Below, in pieces: positions 7,729 to 15,597 of a stretch of 64,000 nt of DNA. The stretch's first letter is position 1; the number at the start of each line of letters is the position of its first letter. The stretch lies in contig CABRZP010000006.1 of assembly GCA_902475545.1 (NCBI GenBank), forward strand, positions 1 to 64,000, read 5' to 3'. The notes below the pieces were generated by a model. That model worked only from the letters and a program-made list of their open reading frames with translations, did not search any database and was not told the DNA's origin. The translations under genes and the position numbers were made by a program. The DNA comes from an uncultured bacterium. Lineage in GTDB: Bacteria; Cyanobacteriota; Vampirovibrionia; Gastranaerophilales; Gastranaerophilaceae.

Positions 7729-8325
7729 TTAAGCTACATATAATTTTAAATATCTGGATAAATTAGCAACAGTCGTTGAATATTGCTTAGCAATAATCGT
7801 TTTTGGAACTTTAAGCTCAACTAGCTTTAAAATATCCTCTCTGTCTTTATCCAGTTTAGATTTTCCTCTGCCCTTTGGTCTGCCTAATTTTGTACCTGTA
7901 GCTTTTTTAGCTTGTAGTGCTTCTTTAGTTCGCAGACTTATCAAATCTCTTTCAATCTGAGCAACCAGTGCAAAAATTGTACTGGTTACGGTTGCCGTAA
8001 TACTTTGCTCATCATTGCTAAAATTTTCCTTAATCGCATATAGGCTTATGCCTTTTTGCTTGGTTATGTCTATTACTTCTAAAATCTGAGAAACAGATTT
8101 TGCAAGTCTTGACAATTCAGGAACAATTAAGACATCTCCCCGGTGCATTTTATCTAATAATTTACCCAACTTACGGTCTTTAAAATTTGCCCTGCCTGAA
8201 ATTTGCTCCTCTACAAATTCAACACTGCCTAACTGCTTATCTTTTGCAAATTTTAAAATATCCAGCTTGTTTTTATCGGTATTTTGTTCAAGTGTGCTAA
8301 CACGTAAATATGCAAATGTTTTCAT
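7729..8325 (-). CDS. Serine recombinase, resolvase/invertase family
   Basis: 198 aa, the usual size of small resolvases. Catalytic domain opens AYLRVSTLEQNTDK with the nucleophile Ser at residue 10; active-site arginines lie in VPELSRLAKS (about 68-77) and in ERDLISLRTKEAL (about 124-136). The E-helix and a C-terminal Hin-like helix-turn-helix follow (GRPKGRGKSKLD then IAKQYSTTVANLSRYL). It would cut and rejoin DNA at a res-type site to resolve dimers or invert a segment. The 226-nt upstream gap has a small inverted repeat (CCGAA/TTCGG, 8349-8365) that could be part of a res site. Confidence 0.9.
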   Translation of the reverse strand: MKTFAYLRVSTLEQNTDKNKLDILKFAKDKQLGSVEFVEEQISGRANFKDRKLGKLLDKMHRGDVLIVPELSRLAKSVSQILEVIDITKQKGISLYAIKENFSNDEQSITATVTSTIFALVAQIERDLISLRTKEALQAKKATGTKLGRPKGRGKSKLDKDREDILKLVELKVPKTIIAKQYSTTVANLSRYLKLYVA

Positions 8326-8551
8326 TTAATCTCCTTTATAAAATTTTTCCGAACCAATATTTCGGCAATAAATGTTGTCGATAATTTGCTTATTCATCTT
8401 TTTGCCCTTAATTTTTCTGCTGTAAAAATGCCTGAAAGTCAGTCATTAAAAAGAAAACCTATCTTTTATACTTTTAATTTATGATTACATATACAAAAAA
8501 TCAAGGCTTTTTATTTACTGTTTTAATATAACTTAAACGAACATTTTTATT

Positions 8552-8851
8552 TTAGTTGTAACAATCATTGATTTCTTTTTCAAGTTCATTTATTAACGCT
8601 TCTGACTTGGTAGGTTTCTTTTGTGTTTGATTAGGATTTTGTGGCTTGTCTTTGAATATAGGCAAATCTCCTAACCCTATTAACTCAGCTTCAAGTCGGT
8701 CTCTTTTTTGCTTAAGAGCTCCCATTCGCTTGTTGTATTTAGTACATTCGTCTTGTAGCCTCGTTTTTAAAGTCGTAACAATCCAGTTATGCACACGTTC
8801 TTCGATGAAAATATTTTTAGTTATTATTGCGTATTCTTCTTTTGTTGACAT
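8552..8851 (-). CDS. Small coiled-coil protein of unknown function
   Basis: 99 aa, with a good ribosome site (AAAGGAG) before ATG 8851, so translation is likely. The centre (about residues 25-60) is a basic coiled coil (KRMGALKQKRDRLEAELIGL), followed by a Pro/Gln/Lys linker and an acidic helix. No family recognised. It sits between the resolvase and the three-gene envelope operon, all on the minus strand. A DNA-binding accessory for mobilisation is conceivable but unsupported. Confidence 0.55.
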   Translation of the reverse strand: MSTKEEYAIITKNIFIEERVHNWIVTTLKTRLQDECTKYNKRMGALKQKRDRLEAELIGLGDLPIFKDKPQNPNQTQKKPTKSEALINELEKEINDCYN

Positions 8852-8869
8852 TTTTCACTCCTTTTATTT

Positions 8870-8905
8870 AATTAAAAAACTCCTACCAATTATTGGTGAG
8901 AGTTT
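8870..8905 (-). terminator. Terminator of the three-gene envelope operon
   Basis: On the minus strand AAACTC...GAGTTT encloses ACCAA/TTGGT and runs into T6. It lies directly after the stop at 8944 and isolates the operon from the coiled-coil gene. Confidence 0.75.
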
Positions 8906-8943
8906 GGATGTATCAATTATATATTTATTCTAAATATGGATTG

Positions 8944-10167
8944 TTAAAATGGCATAATTCCTGTTGGAACTCTTAGATAATCGATTAATATTATACTTCC
9001 ACCTCGCTTTATACCTACTGTAACTTTTGTCCCTCTTCTACCAAACAACATTTTATAAATATTATATACAGATTCCCCTACAACATTATGTCCATCAATT
9101 TCAACTAACTTTTCTCCGTGAATAGGTTGATTATAAGAACTTGTACCATACACCGTTATCCTTGGTAAACCTTTTTCATACCAAATTTTTGCATCTACAC
9201 CATAAGTATAGTAATTTTTTGAAAGTTCTGAATTTGTTGCACTAATAATTTTTGAAAGTGTAGTTTCAGCTTCTCTAGCTTTAACTTCTCCATATTTTTC
9301 TTTTATTATTGGCAGATAAGATTTTCCTTTTCTTAGCAAATTTTGTCCGTCTTCAGTATTAGATCCTATCATTAGACCTGCTCCCGTATAGCATATTGCT
9401 TCTCTCATTTCTGGTAAATATTTTGTATCATTTTCTAAACTATCTATTATTTCATTTCGAATAAGTTGAGCAATATATTCTTTTTTTGTAGTGTGTTCAA
9501 ATAAAATTTCTGTATTTTCTAAGTTATCAACAAAGCGAATATACCTAAATTTTATTGGTAAAATAAGTGTTTCATATAAATTTTTTTCTATAGATGTATT
9601 TTTTGCGGCAAGTTGTAAAAGTGTTATAAGTTTAGAATATAACTGATCTTTCATTATGCTTGAAACTCTGTAATCATCGAAAATTACACGTAAATAAGAC
9701 ATTGTATTAGTTATATATGGACTATTTTCAAATTTTACACAACTTGAAATATCGTTATACATTTTTTCAATATTTTCGTGCTTATTTGTTCTTGCGTATA
9801 AATAAGCTCTCCAACCATATGCATTTAAACTTGGTTCGGCTTTAATAACATTAGTTACGTCTTCTATTGCAGCAGGAACATTGTTAATTGCTTCATAAGC
9901 TAAACTTCTATAAAAATATGCCTCACTACTATCTAAAGGTTTATCCGCAATGATATTATTTAAAGCCTTTATTACTTTTTCATACTCTCCTGTTCTAATA
10001 CAATTAAAGACAGTATTCCAATCGCTACTCATTATTGCCGGATTAGCCCAAGGTATACCTTTAGCTTCAGCATCAGGAATAGAAATTCCATATTTTACAT
10101 TTTGAGCATTGACAGAAGTCTGTACTAAAAACAAACATGCAAAAAGTAAAATTATAAATCTCTTCAT
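8944..10167 (-). CDS. Secreted TPR-like protein with C-terminal PDZ-like domain
   Basis: 407 aa from ATG 10167, chosen because AAAGGAG lies upstream and the product then starts with a signal peptide (MKRFIILLFACLFLVQTSVNA). Residues about 50-140 contain TPR-like helical pairs (AYFYRSLAYEAINNVPAAIE). The middle is helical. The last 60 residues read GEKLVEIDGHNVVGESVYNI and GRRGTKVTVGIKRGG, a PDZ-like fold that would bind C-terminal tails. Likely periplasmic or surface-attached. Third gene of a minus-strand operon with a zinc-ribbon membrane protein and a small secreted protein. Function unknown. Confidence 0.65.
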   Translation of the reverse strand: MKRFIILLFACLFLVQTSVNAQNVKYGISIPDAEAKGIPWANPAIMSSDWNTVFNCIRTGEYEKVIKALNNIIADKPLDSSEAYFYRSLAYEAINNVPAAIEDVTNVIKAEPSLNAYGWRAYLYARTNKHENIEKMYNDISSCVKFENSPYITNTMSYLRVIFDDYRVSSIMKDQLYSKLITLLQLAAKNTSIEKNLYETLILPIKFRYIRFVDNLENTEILFEHTTKKEYIAQLIRNEIIDSLENDTKYLPEMREAICYTGAGLMIGSNTEDGQNLLRKGKSYLPIIKEKYGEVKAREAETTLSKIISATNSELSKNYYTYGVDAKIWYEKGLPRITVYGTSSYNQPIHGEKLVEIDGHNVVGESVYNIYKMLFGRRGTKVTVGIKRGGSIILIDYLRVPTGIMPF

Positions 10168-10186
10168 AATATGTTCTCCTTTAAAT

Positions 10187-10975
10187 TTAATTACCATCAA
10201 TATTTTTAAAACCTTCACTCATTATATTTACAACATTTTCTGTATTTTTCTTTTGAATTTTTTGTTCTTCTTTTACTTTTTCAATATTTTTTTTGTAATT
10301 ATATTGTTTTAATATAATTGGATTACAAACACCCTCGCAAGAAAAATTCTCATTAAAACTACAACTAGAAGAAGAAACTAAAACATTTCCTTCAGAAATT
10401 TGTGATGTATATTCTATGTTACACGTATAAGTGTTATACCCTTTTAAAATGTCTGCATCAAGTTCAGATGAATGATGTTTAGCTGTTGAATAATAACTAT
10501 TTGAATATTCGTAAAGTAAAGGTTTAAAAATATTGGATGATGTCATTACAATAGTACCTGAACATTCATATCTATCAACAGAACTATCATAAGATACATT
10601 TGCTGGGTATCTAAGATAAACTTGGTTAATTGAATTACTTTCAATTGCTTTATAATAATTGTTATTTTCTTTAAATATTTGTACTGCCAAATTTTTAACA
10701 TCATCAGCCTCGCACGAATGTGCTTTTGAAAATAAATTACTTAAGGGTTTGTTTGAGATATCTTCTAAGTTGTATGAAGCTTGTTTACCTAAGTAACCTA
10801 ATAAGGTGAACAATATTATAAGTCCAATACAGATATTAACAATTATTCTGGCTAGATTACATCCAAAATTATTTTTATCATCATTTTTAATACCTGTTTG
10901 TTTAAAATTATAACCACAGCGGTTACAAAACAAAGCATCAGAATTATTTTCATTATTACACTTTGGACAGAACAT
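10187..10975 (-). CDS. Zinc-ribbon membrane protein
   Basis: 262 aa. It opens with a zinc ribbon (MFCPKCNNENNSDALFCNRC, two CxxC pairs at residues 3-6 and 17-20), followed by one transmembrane helix at about 40-62 (IIVNICIGLIILFTLLGYLG) and a soluble region with several cysteines, presumably outside. GAGG precedes ATG 10975. The C-terminal tail is a charged helix. Middle gene of the operon 11247-8944, with 17- and 19-nt gaps. The fold recalls zinc-ribbon sensor or scaffold proteins, but the exterior domain is not recognised. Confidence 0.6.
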   Translation of the reverse strand: MFCPKCNNENNSDALFCNRCGYNFKQTGIKNDDKNNFGCNLARIIVNICIGLIILFTLLGYLGKQASYNLEDISNKPLSNLFSKAHSCEADDVKNLAVQIFKENNNYYKAIESNSINQVYLRYPANVSYDSSVDRYECSGTIVMTSSNIFKPLLYEYSNSYYSTAKHHSSELDADILKGYNTYTCNIEYTSQISEGNVLVSSSSCSFNENFSCEGVCNPIILKQYNYKKNIEKVKEEQKIQKKNTENVVNIMSEGFKNIDGN

Positions 10976-10992
10976 TTAGACCTCAATAAACA

Positions 10993-11247
10993 CTAATTCA
11001 CAACGCAACTACGTTGAAATAAATAATAGTCAAGAATTCCTTGTTCAGAATATATAGGTTCCCTTTGTAGTCTCCACAATAGTCTATCGCAATTATTCCG
11101 AATTTCACTAAGAGCTTTAGGATTAGCCAAGTATTCTACATTTTCTTTTGTTGTTGAATGCTTAACATCGCTTTTTTTCTTTAAATTTATTGCATAAGAA
11201 TTAGCAGGAATAAGTAACACAAGTGCTAGTATTATAAATTTTTTCAT
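10993..11247 (-). CDS. Small secreted protein, unknown function
   Basis: 84 aa. A signal peptide (MKKFIILALVLLIPANSYA) precedes about 65 residues with two cysteines (NNCDRLL and RSCVV) that could form a disulfide. AAAGGAG upstream. First gene of the operon, driven by a consensus-like promoter at 11312-11340 that is divergent from the XRE regulator. No family recognised. Confidence 0.6.
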   Translation of the reverse strand: MKKFIILALVLLIPANSYAINLKKKSDVKHSTTKENVEYLANPKALSEIRNNCDRLLWRLQREPIYSEQGILDYYLFQRSCVVN

Positions 11248-11311
11248 TTTTGAACTCCTTTTATTCTTAAATACTATCTCATCTACAATAATTTAGTATA
11301 ATAGCATAATT

Positions 11312-11340
11312 ATATTAGCACTACATACTAAATATGTCAA
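11312..11340 (-). promoter_or_regulatory. Promoter of the three-gene envelope operon
   Basis: Minus strand TTGACA (11340-11335), 17-nt spacer, TAATAT (11317-11312). This is the closest match to consensus in the element. It lies in the 162-bp gap shared with the divergent XRE gene, the usual place for that regulator to act. Confidence 0.65.
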
Positions 11341-11409
11341 ACTTTAATAGCATTTAAGGAAATTAAAATAAATCACTTTACATAATAAAATTAATCTGAG
11401 GTGCTAGAA

Positions 11410-11736
11410 ATGGGTTCGTTAAAAGAAAAATTAGGTGCAAGAATACAGACAGTAAGAAAAAGTAAGAATTTAACACAAGAAAAACTTGCTGAGATTATTA
11501 ACTTAGATACCCCAAACCTAAGCAATATTGAAAGGGGTAAAAGATTTGTTTCATCTGAAACATTAGAAAAAATAATTAAAGCTCTCGGTGTTGATGCAAG
11601 CGATTTGTTTGATTTTGGACATCTTAAAACTAGAGATGAACTCATAGCTTCTATCGATGATATTCTAAAAATTTCTACAGACCGTGATATTCAATATTAT
11701 TACAGAATGATGGTTTTACATAAAGAATGCAAGTAA
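11410..11736 (+). CDS. XRE-family transcriptional regulator
   Basis: 108 aa from ATG 11410, which has GAGGTG at proper spacing; a GTG at 11401 would add three residues. Residues 2-65 form a Cro/CI helix-turn-helix (LGARIQTVRKSKNLTQEKLA, then LSNIERGKRFVSSETL), followed by a short C-terminal helix pair. DNA-binding repressor or activator. It faces the envelope-protein operon across a gap with a strong opposing promoter, so control of that operon is likely. Confidence 0.85.
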   Translation: MGSLKEKLGARIQTVRKSKNLTQEKLAEIINLDTPNLSNIERGKRFVSSETLEKIIKALGVDASDLFDFGHLKTRDELIASIDDILKISTDRDIQYYYRMMVLHKECK

Positions 11737-11920
11737 TAGACCAAAATTTTTCAGTTTTTACGGCAAATTTGTTACTTCAAACTCAAAAAAGTTAATAACT
11801 TTTTGTTTTGTTAGACAAGCGTAACAGCTTCAAATTTAAACATTTTAGGCTTTTGTACATAAATGTATTATTTCAGACAGGTTCGTTTAATACAATTTAA
11901 TTTTGCTTGGCTATGTTAAT

Positions 11921-11945
11921 GAAAAAGTGGGGGATAAATCCCCAC
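11921..11945 (-). terminator. Terminator of the reverse transcriptase gene
   Basis: GTGGGG (11927-11932) pairs with CCCCAC (11940-11945) around a 7-nt loop; on the minus strand the stem is followed by T5. It starts just past the RT stop. Confidence 0.8.
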
Positions 11946-11948
11946 GCC

Positions 11949-12857
11949 TTATTCATAATCTTGTACAACATAACTTTTTAACAATTTATTTATTTGCTTA
12001 ATTGTTTCACGTTTTGTAACCACGTATCTTTCTGGGTGAAATCTTTGTACGTAATTTATTTTACCTAACAGCTGTTGTAATTCTTTAAGACTCATTTTTT
12101 TTATTTCCTTGCTTTTCAATATTTCAATAACTTCGTAATTTTTTTTAAATGGTAAATCTAATTTTCCACCAGGTTTAAGCACAACCCCGGTTACAAACCC
12201 GATATTTCTTCCAAACCTTCTAATTTTATCAGGATTAAGTCTAAATTCATGTTCAGCTAACATATTTTTAATATACTTTACAGCTTTACCTGAAATATGT
12301 TGCTTTGCTGATAATGTAATATCATCCATGTATAACGTCATTGTAATTCCCTGCTGTTTCATCCTGTTGTAAATTTTATCGAAAAGATCTTGATGACTAA
12401 GAAATAATAAAATCGGACTTGTTGAAGCTCCAGTTGGTAAATGTCCTCTATAAGTCGTTAATTGCAACATGATTTCCAGAGCTTCACCTGTTATGTTTAG
12501 CTTATCTTCAAAAAACTTTCTTACGTATATATCTTTACTATTCTGAAAACACGCATGAACATCCAGTGTTATAATTTCACGTTGATTAAGATGTTTTTGA
12601 GCATTTTTAATGTTATTTTGCCCCTTGAACCCACATTGGCAATATTCAGGCGGTTCAATTTTTTGTAGTTCGACTAGGATTTTCCCTAAAATCATTTTTA
12701 AGGTCTGATTTGGTTTTTCAAGTCGTCTGTCTTTGCCATTTTTATTTATCACTCCTTTCCGATATGGCAAAGACAGTGATTTCTGTAAATCTTGTTCTGT
12801 GACCTCTAACGCTTTTATTAGTTGTCTTTTTGTTTTTATATCTTTGATTTTTGGCAT
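11949..12857 (-). CDS. Retron-type reverse transcriptase
   Basis: 302 aa from ATG 12857 (AAAAGGAG upstream), typical retron RT length with no fused domain. Motifs in order: NAQKH at about 83-87 (the NAxxH signature of retron RTs), catalytic ITLDVHACF (motif A), LPTGASTSP (motif B-like), catalytic YMDDITLSA (YxDD) and the thumb motif VTGVVL (the retron VTG). It should copy an adjacent structured RNA into msDNA. Upstream DNA from 12860 to 13200 is gene-free and strongly structured, as expected for msr-msd. Retrons act as phage defence with a partner effector; no adjacent effector is obvious. It differs from DGR and group II RTs in motif B and in lacking a maturase domain. Confidence 0.85.
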   Translation of the reverse strand: MPKIKDIKTKRQLIKALEVTEQDLQKSLSLPYRKGVINKNGKDRRLEKPNQTLKMILGKILVELQKIEPPEYCQCGFKGQNNIKNAQKHLNQREIITLDVHACFQNSKDIYVRKFFEDKLNITGEALEIMLQLTTYRGHLPTGASTSPILLFLSHQDLFDKIYNRMKQQGITMTLYMDDITLSAKQHISGKAVKYIKNMLAEHEFRLNPDKIRRFGRNIGFVTGVVLKPGGKLDLPFKKNYEVIEILKSKEIKKMSLKELQQLLGKINYVQRFHPERYVVTKRETIKQINKLLKSYVVQDYE

Positions 12858-12893
12858 TGTTTTTTCTCCTTTTACATTTTTTTGCAGCTTAAC

Positions 12894-12914
12894 TACAGCC
12901 CCTAATGGGCTGTA
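12894..12914 (-). promoter_or_regulatory. Hairpin in the RT leader
   Basis: ACAGCCC (12895-12901) pairs with GGGCTGT (12907-12913) around CTAAT, with one more A-T pair outside. It ends about 37 nt before the RT start codon, between the candidate ncRNA and the RT ribosome site, so it could separate ncRNA from mRNA or limit RT translation. Confidence 0.5.
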
Positions 12915-12968
12915 ATTTGCCATTTGGCTAGCTGCGTTGTGTACAAACATTGAGGGATAATTTTTCAG

Positions 12969-13186
12969 CTTTACGGCAGTGCTGAAATCAGACGATAACC
13001 TAAACCCTCAAATTGTGAGCGAGGCGACCGAACTTTTTTTGTTCTGTGGTCGCTGAGCGAAAAAAGAAAAAGCTTTTATAATACTTCTACTTATACTTAT
13101 TCGCCTATTCGCTTTATATAAGATATCAAACAAACTATTCTGATTTGCGGATATCTTTACTGCCTCTAATAAGCTATCGCCGAAAG
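12969..13186 (-). ncRNA. Candidate retron ncRNA (msr-msd)
   Basis: The 343-nt gene-free stretch upstream of the RT is rich in hairpins. Possible a1/a2: GCCGAAAG (13179-13186) pairs with CTTTACGGC (12969-12977), with one bulge. Directly inside a1 the RNA reads GATAGC, a candidate branch-G context. An msr-like hairpin lies at 13120-13157 (AAGATATC/GATATCTT, plus CAAA/TTTG inside) and an msd-like one at 13024-13053 (GCGACC and GAAC arms, T7 loop). A competing structure at 12950-13011 (TTGAGGG/CCCTCAA around TTTCAGC/GCTGAAA) may instead mark the 3' end. Boundaries are inferred by eye. Confidence 0.45.
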
Positions 13187-13200
13187 ACCGTTTTAGGATG

Positions 13201-13449
13201 TTAATTTATTACATCTGCTTCCCCCCTTTCTTCGTCTGGGCTGTTTTTAGTTATCAGAACTTCTAACTTACAGCCATTTTCAATCCAGTCAGTGGTTTGT
13301 TTCGTATTAAAGAAGGTTCTTCTACCAACTCTAACAAGTAATCGTTCTGGGATAACTTTTCCTTTCGAAATCCAAACTCTAATTGTATTTTCTTGCACTC
13401 TTAGTAGTTCTGCTAATTCTGGAACATTTAATAATAATTTTTCTGTCAT
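13201..13449 (-). CDS. Excisionase-like helix-turn-helix protein
   Basis: 82 aa. MerR-like helix-turn-helix: LLNVPELAELLRVQENTIRV followed by the wing WISKGKVIPERLLVRVGRR and FFNTKQTTDWI, the pattern of small excisionase/AlpA-like proteins that bend DNA at att sites and set recombination direction. RBS of GGAG type. It lies between the LuxR-type gene and the RT region. A C6 tract (13220-13225) is in the coding end. Could instead be a transcription regulator. Confidence 0.75.
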   Translation of the reverse strand: MTEKLLLNVPELAELLRVQENTIRVWISKGKVIPERLLVRVGRRTFFNTKQTTDWIENGCKLEVLITKNSPDEERGEADVIN

Positions 13450-13520
13450 CTTTGTTTCTCCTTATTTTTTATAACACTAATGTTACCTTATAAAGAGATT
13501 AATACATCAGGGGAAAGTCT

Positions 13521-13560
13521 GAATTTACCCCGAAATTTGCCCTGAAATTTGCCCTGAATT
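13521..13560. repeat. Three tandem repeats of about 12 bp
   Basis: GAAATTTGCCCT occurs twice exactly (13532-13543, 13544-13555), preceded by GAATTTACCCC and followed by a partial GAATT. They lie between the LuxR-type gene stop and the excisionase start, so they may be binding sites for one of the element's regulators. Confidence 0.5.
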
Positions 13561-13580
13561 CTTTGAAATTGTTTTAACCG

Positions 13581-14522
13581 TTAGATGTTCAGTTTTTTCA
13601 GAGCGTCGATGAGATTAGATAGTTTTTTTATATCTTCTGTAATGTTAAAATAGTTAATAGCTTTACTTTTTATATTGCTTTTATGAGTTTCTACAGTTTT
13701 TTGACCGATATTAAACTTCTTTTCAAGTTCTTTATTTTTTATATTTTGATTTTTGCATAATTCTTCAAAAATTTCGGCTTCACGTTCTGAAAGTGAACTT
13801 TTTATAAAATTTTGAATTTGAGCGTTTTGAAGTATCGGTATATATTTAACTTTCCCGTTAATATAGTTGTCAAAATATAAAATTGTTGAGGTCAGTATGC
13901 AGTGTATTACAGGTACTAAACTATCAAATATGTAGGCTGGAGGATTGTTGTAATACTCTAAAAATGCTTTTATCTCAATGCATTCAAGATATTTTTTTGT
14001 TTTATTAAATTCATTACTGTATGCCTGTTCGATTTTTAGAAATTCTTGCTGTGTTATTTTTTTATCCTTCGATTGCAACATTACAGATTTCCAAATATCG
14101 TTGTTATCATAATCTTTACTTATATATTCCAAGACAGCCTTTTGATATTCTAAGAAACTCTGATTTTTATATTCAACGTAATATCTTGTTGTAACACTCT
14201 CTAGCATTGTATAGTTTTTTATTAACGATTTCCAATATGCAAAATCGTATATTCCGTTTGGGCTTTTTTGATTACAACATCTAGCAATATATTTAAGATA
14301 TTCCAGATAATTATCATAAAATATTTTCAAATTATCGTTGATTAAACTGTCGTATTTAATTTTCTGAAGATGCAGGTATTCTTCTAATATGGGATGGGCA
14401 TTGATGGTATTATTTAATTCTGTGTATATTATTCTATATTCATCATTGTTTTTAACCTGAGATAGTTTATATTTTATACTGTTAAGTATTGTATTTATTT
14501 GTTCAAGTTCTTTCATGTCCAT
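13581..14522 (-). CDS. LuxR-type (GerE) DNA-binding regulator
   Basis: 313 aa. The last 65 residues are a LuxR C-terminal helix-turn-helix: LSEREAEIFEELCKNQNIKN then KKFNIGQKTVETHKSNIKSK. The N-terminal 230 residues are helical with no receiver, PAS or TPR signature I recognise; a central hydrophobic patch (VPVIHCILTSTILYF) is present. Two ATGs (14522 and 14516) lack a clear ribosome site. It is divergent from the integrase over a 157-nt gap that holds a perfect 24-bp palindrome, so it may control integrase expression. Confidence 0.7.
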   Translation of the reverse strand: MDMKELEQINTILNSIKYKLSQVKNNDEYRIIYTELNNTINAHPILEEYLHLQKIKYDSLINDNLKIFYDNYLEYLKYIARCCNQKSPNGIYDFAYWKSLIKNYTMLESVTTRYYVEYKNQSFLEYQKAVLEYISKDYDNNDIWKSVMLQSKDKKITQQEFLKIEQAYSNEFNKTKKYLECIEIKAFLEYYNNPPAYIFDSLVPVIHCILTSTILYFDNYINGKVKYIPILQNAQIQNFIKSSLSEREAEIFEELCKNQNIKNKELEKKFNIGQKTVETHKSNIKSKAINYFNITEDIKKLSNLIDALKKLNI

Positions 14523-14556
14523 GATTAAATCTTAACAAAAGAGCTCAAAGAATCCC

Positions 14557-14580
14557 AAATATTACAACCTTGTAATATTT
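14557..14580. promoter_or_regulatory. Perfect 24-bp palindrome between LuxR-type gene and integrase
   Basis: AAATATTACAA (14557-14567) is exactly mirrored as TTGTAATATTT (14570-14580) around CC. Position between two divergent genes favours an operator for a dimeric regulator, most simply the LuxR-type protein or another element regulator. A hairpin terminator is less likely there. Confidence 0.6.
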
Positions 14581-14679
14581 TTAGAAAATTTTATTATATA
14601 TTGTTATGTTTTTTAGATTTCCTTTTTTTATTTAGTTTAATTATTCTAGATTTGATTTTTGCTTAAATTATTTTAGGGC

Positions 14680-15525
14680 TTGAGTTTTGGCGATTTTGAA
14701 TATTTAATATATGCAGAAAATAACCGAAAAAATTATCAAAAAGATAAAGGTATGGTAAAAAAGTTAAAGACTTTTTACGGTAATTGCTTACTTTCTAAAT
14801 TTGACAGTTCTGAGGTCGAAAAATTTCGAACTAAAAGAAAGCTAGATGGTATGAAGCCTGCGACAATAAATAAAGAAGTCGGAATCTTACGGAGAATGTT
14901 CAATATAGCTATTGATAACGGGTGGATGACAAAAAATCCAGCACTAAAGAAGTCTGTAAAACCAATGGTGGTTGAAAACACTGAAAAGAAAGTTTTAACA
15001 TTCGAGGAAGAAAAAAGATTACTTAGTGCTTGTACCGGGGAATGTGCATATCTAAAACCAATAATTATTTGTGCTTTACATTCTGCAATGCGCAAAAGCG
15101 AAATATTAGGTTTGGAATGGAAGAATGTTGACCTTGAAAATCGCTTGATAACTATATTAGTTCAAAAAAATCGAAAAAAGTCATATTTGCCTATTAGTGA
15201 AACTTTGTTGAAAGAACTCAAAAAGCTACATCAACAAAAATCTTCAAAGTATGTTTTTGTAAATCCTATTACAAATTTGCCGTATGTAAATCTTCGAAAT
15301 AATTATAATAAAGTTTTAAAGCAAGCTAAAATTACAGATTTTACGTTTCATACGCTACGACATACCGCTTGTACCCGATTATTAGAAAAAGGTGTGTCCA
15401 TCGATGTTGTCAAAGAAATTATGCGACATTCAAATATTCAAATTACTTTGGACGTATACAATCATATAAACCAACAACGCAAGTTTGATGCTGTAAAAGT
15501 TTTAAATGATTATTGTAATTCATAG
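14680..15525 (+). CDS. Tyrosine recombinase (integrase of the tRNA-Lys element)
   Basis: 281 aa from TTG 14680; the ribosome site is poor and the upstream DNA shows no coding extension. Residues 5-90 form the SAM-like core-binding domain (ATINKEVGILRRMFNIAID). The catalytic domain carries Arg in LHSAMRKSEILGLEW (about 131), Lys in the beta hairpin near VQKNRKKSYL, HTLRHT (His and Arg at about 243-246), MRHSNIQIT and the nucleophile Tyr in LDVYNHI (about 263). It lacks the N-terminal arm-binding domain that longer integrases have, or it is very short. It ends 91 nt from the 64-bp att repeat and should catalyse integration into the tRNA-Lys 3' end. Confidence 0.92.
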   Translation: MSFGDFEYLIYAENNRKNYQKDKGMVKKLKTFYGNCLLSKFDSSEVEKFRTKRKLDGMKPATINKEVGILRRMFNIAIDNGWMTKNPALKKSVKPMVVENTEKKVLTFEEEKRLLSACTGECAYLKPIIICALHSAMRKSEILGLEWKNVDLENRLITILVQKNRKKSYLPISETLLKELKKLHQQKSSKYVFVNPITNLPYVNLRNNYNKVLKQAKITDFTFHTLRHTACTRLLEKGVSIDVVKEIMRHSNIQITLDVYNHINQQRKFDAVKVLNDYCNS

Positions 15526-15562
15526 ATATGTATTTATATTTACAGATATGTCAAAACAAACA

Positions 15563-15581
15563 GTGGACAAAATGTGGACAA
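15563..15581 (+). repeat. Candidate integrase arm-type site, right arm
   Basis: GTGGACAAAATGTGGACAA, differing by one base from 2298-2316 and in the same orientation. It starts 54 bp before the att core. Confidence 0.55.
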
Positions 15582-15597
15582 CGGTCAAAATTTTTGC

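Noticed and set aside
8349..8365. Inverted repeat CCGAA/TTCGG as a res site
   Set aside because: Only five base pairs and no second or third sub-site was found; kept only as a remark on the resolvase gene.
11949..13200. Diversity-generating retroelement
   Set aside because: RT motifs are of retron type, and I found no variable-repeat/template-repeat pair or C-type lectin target nearby.
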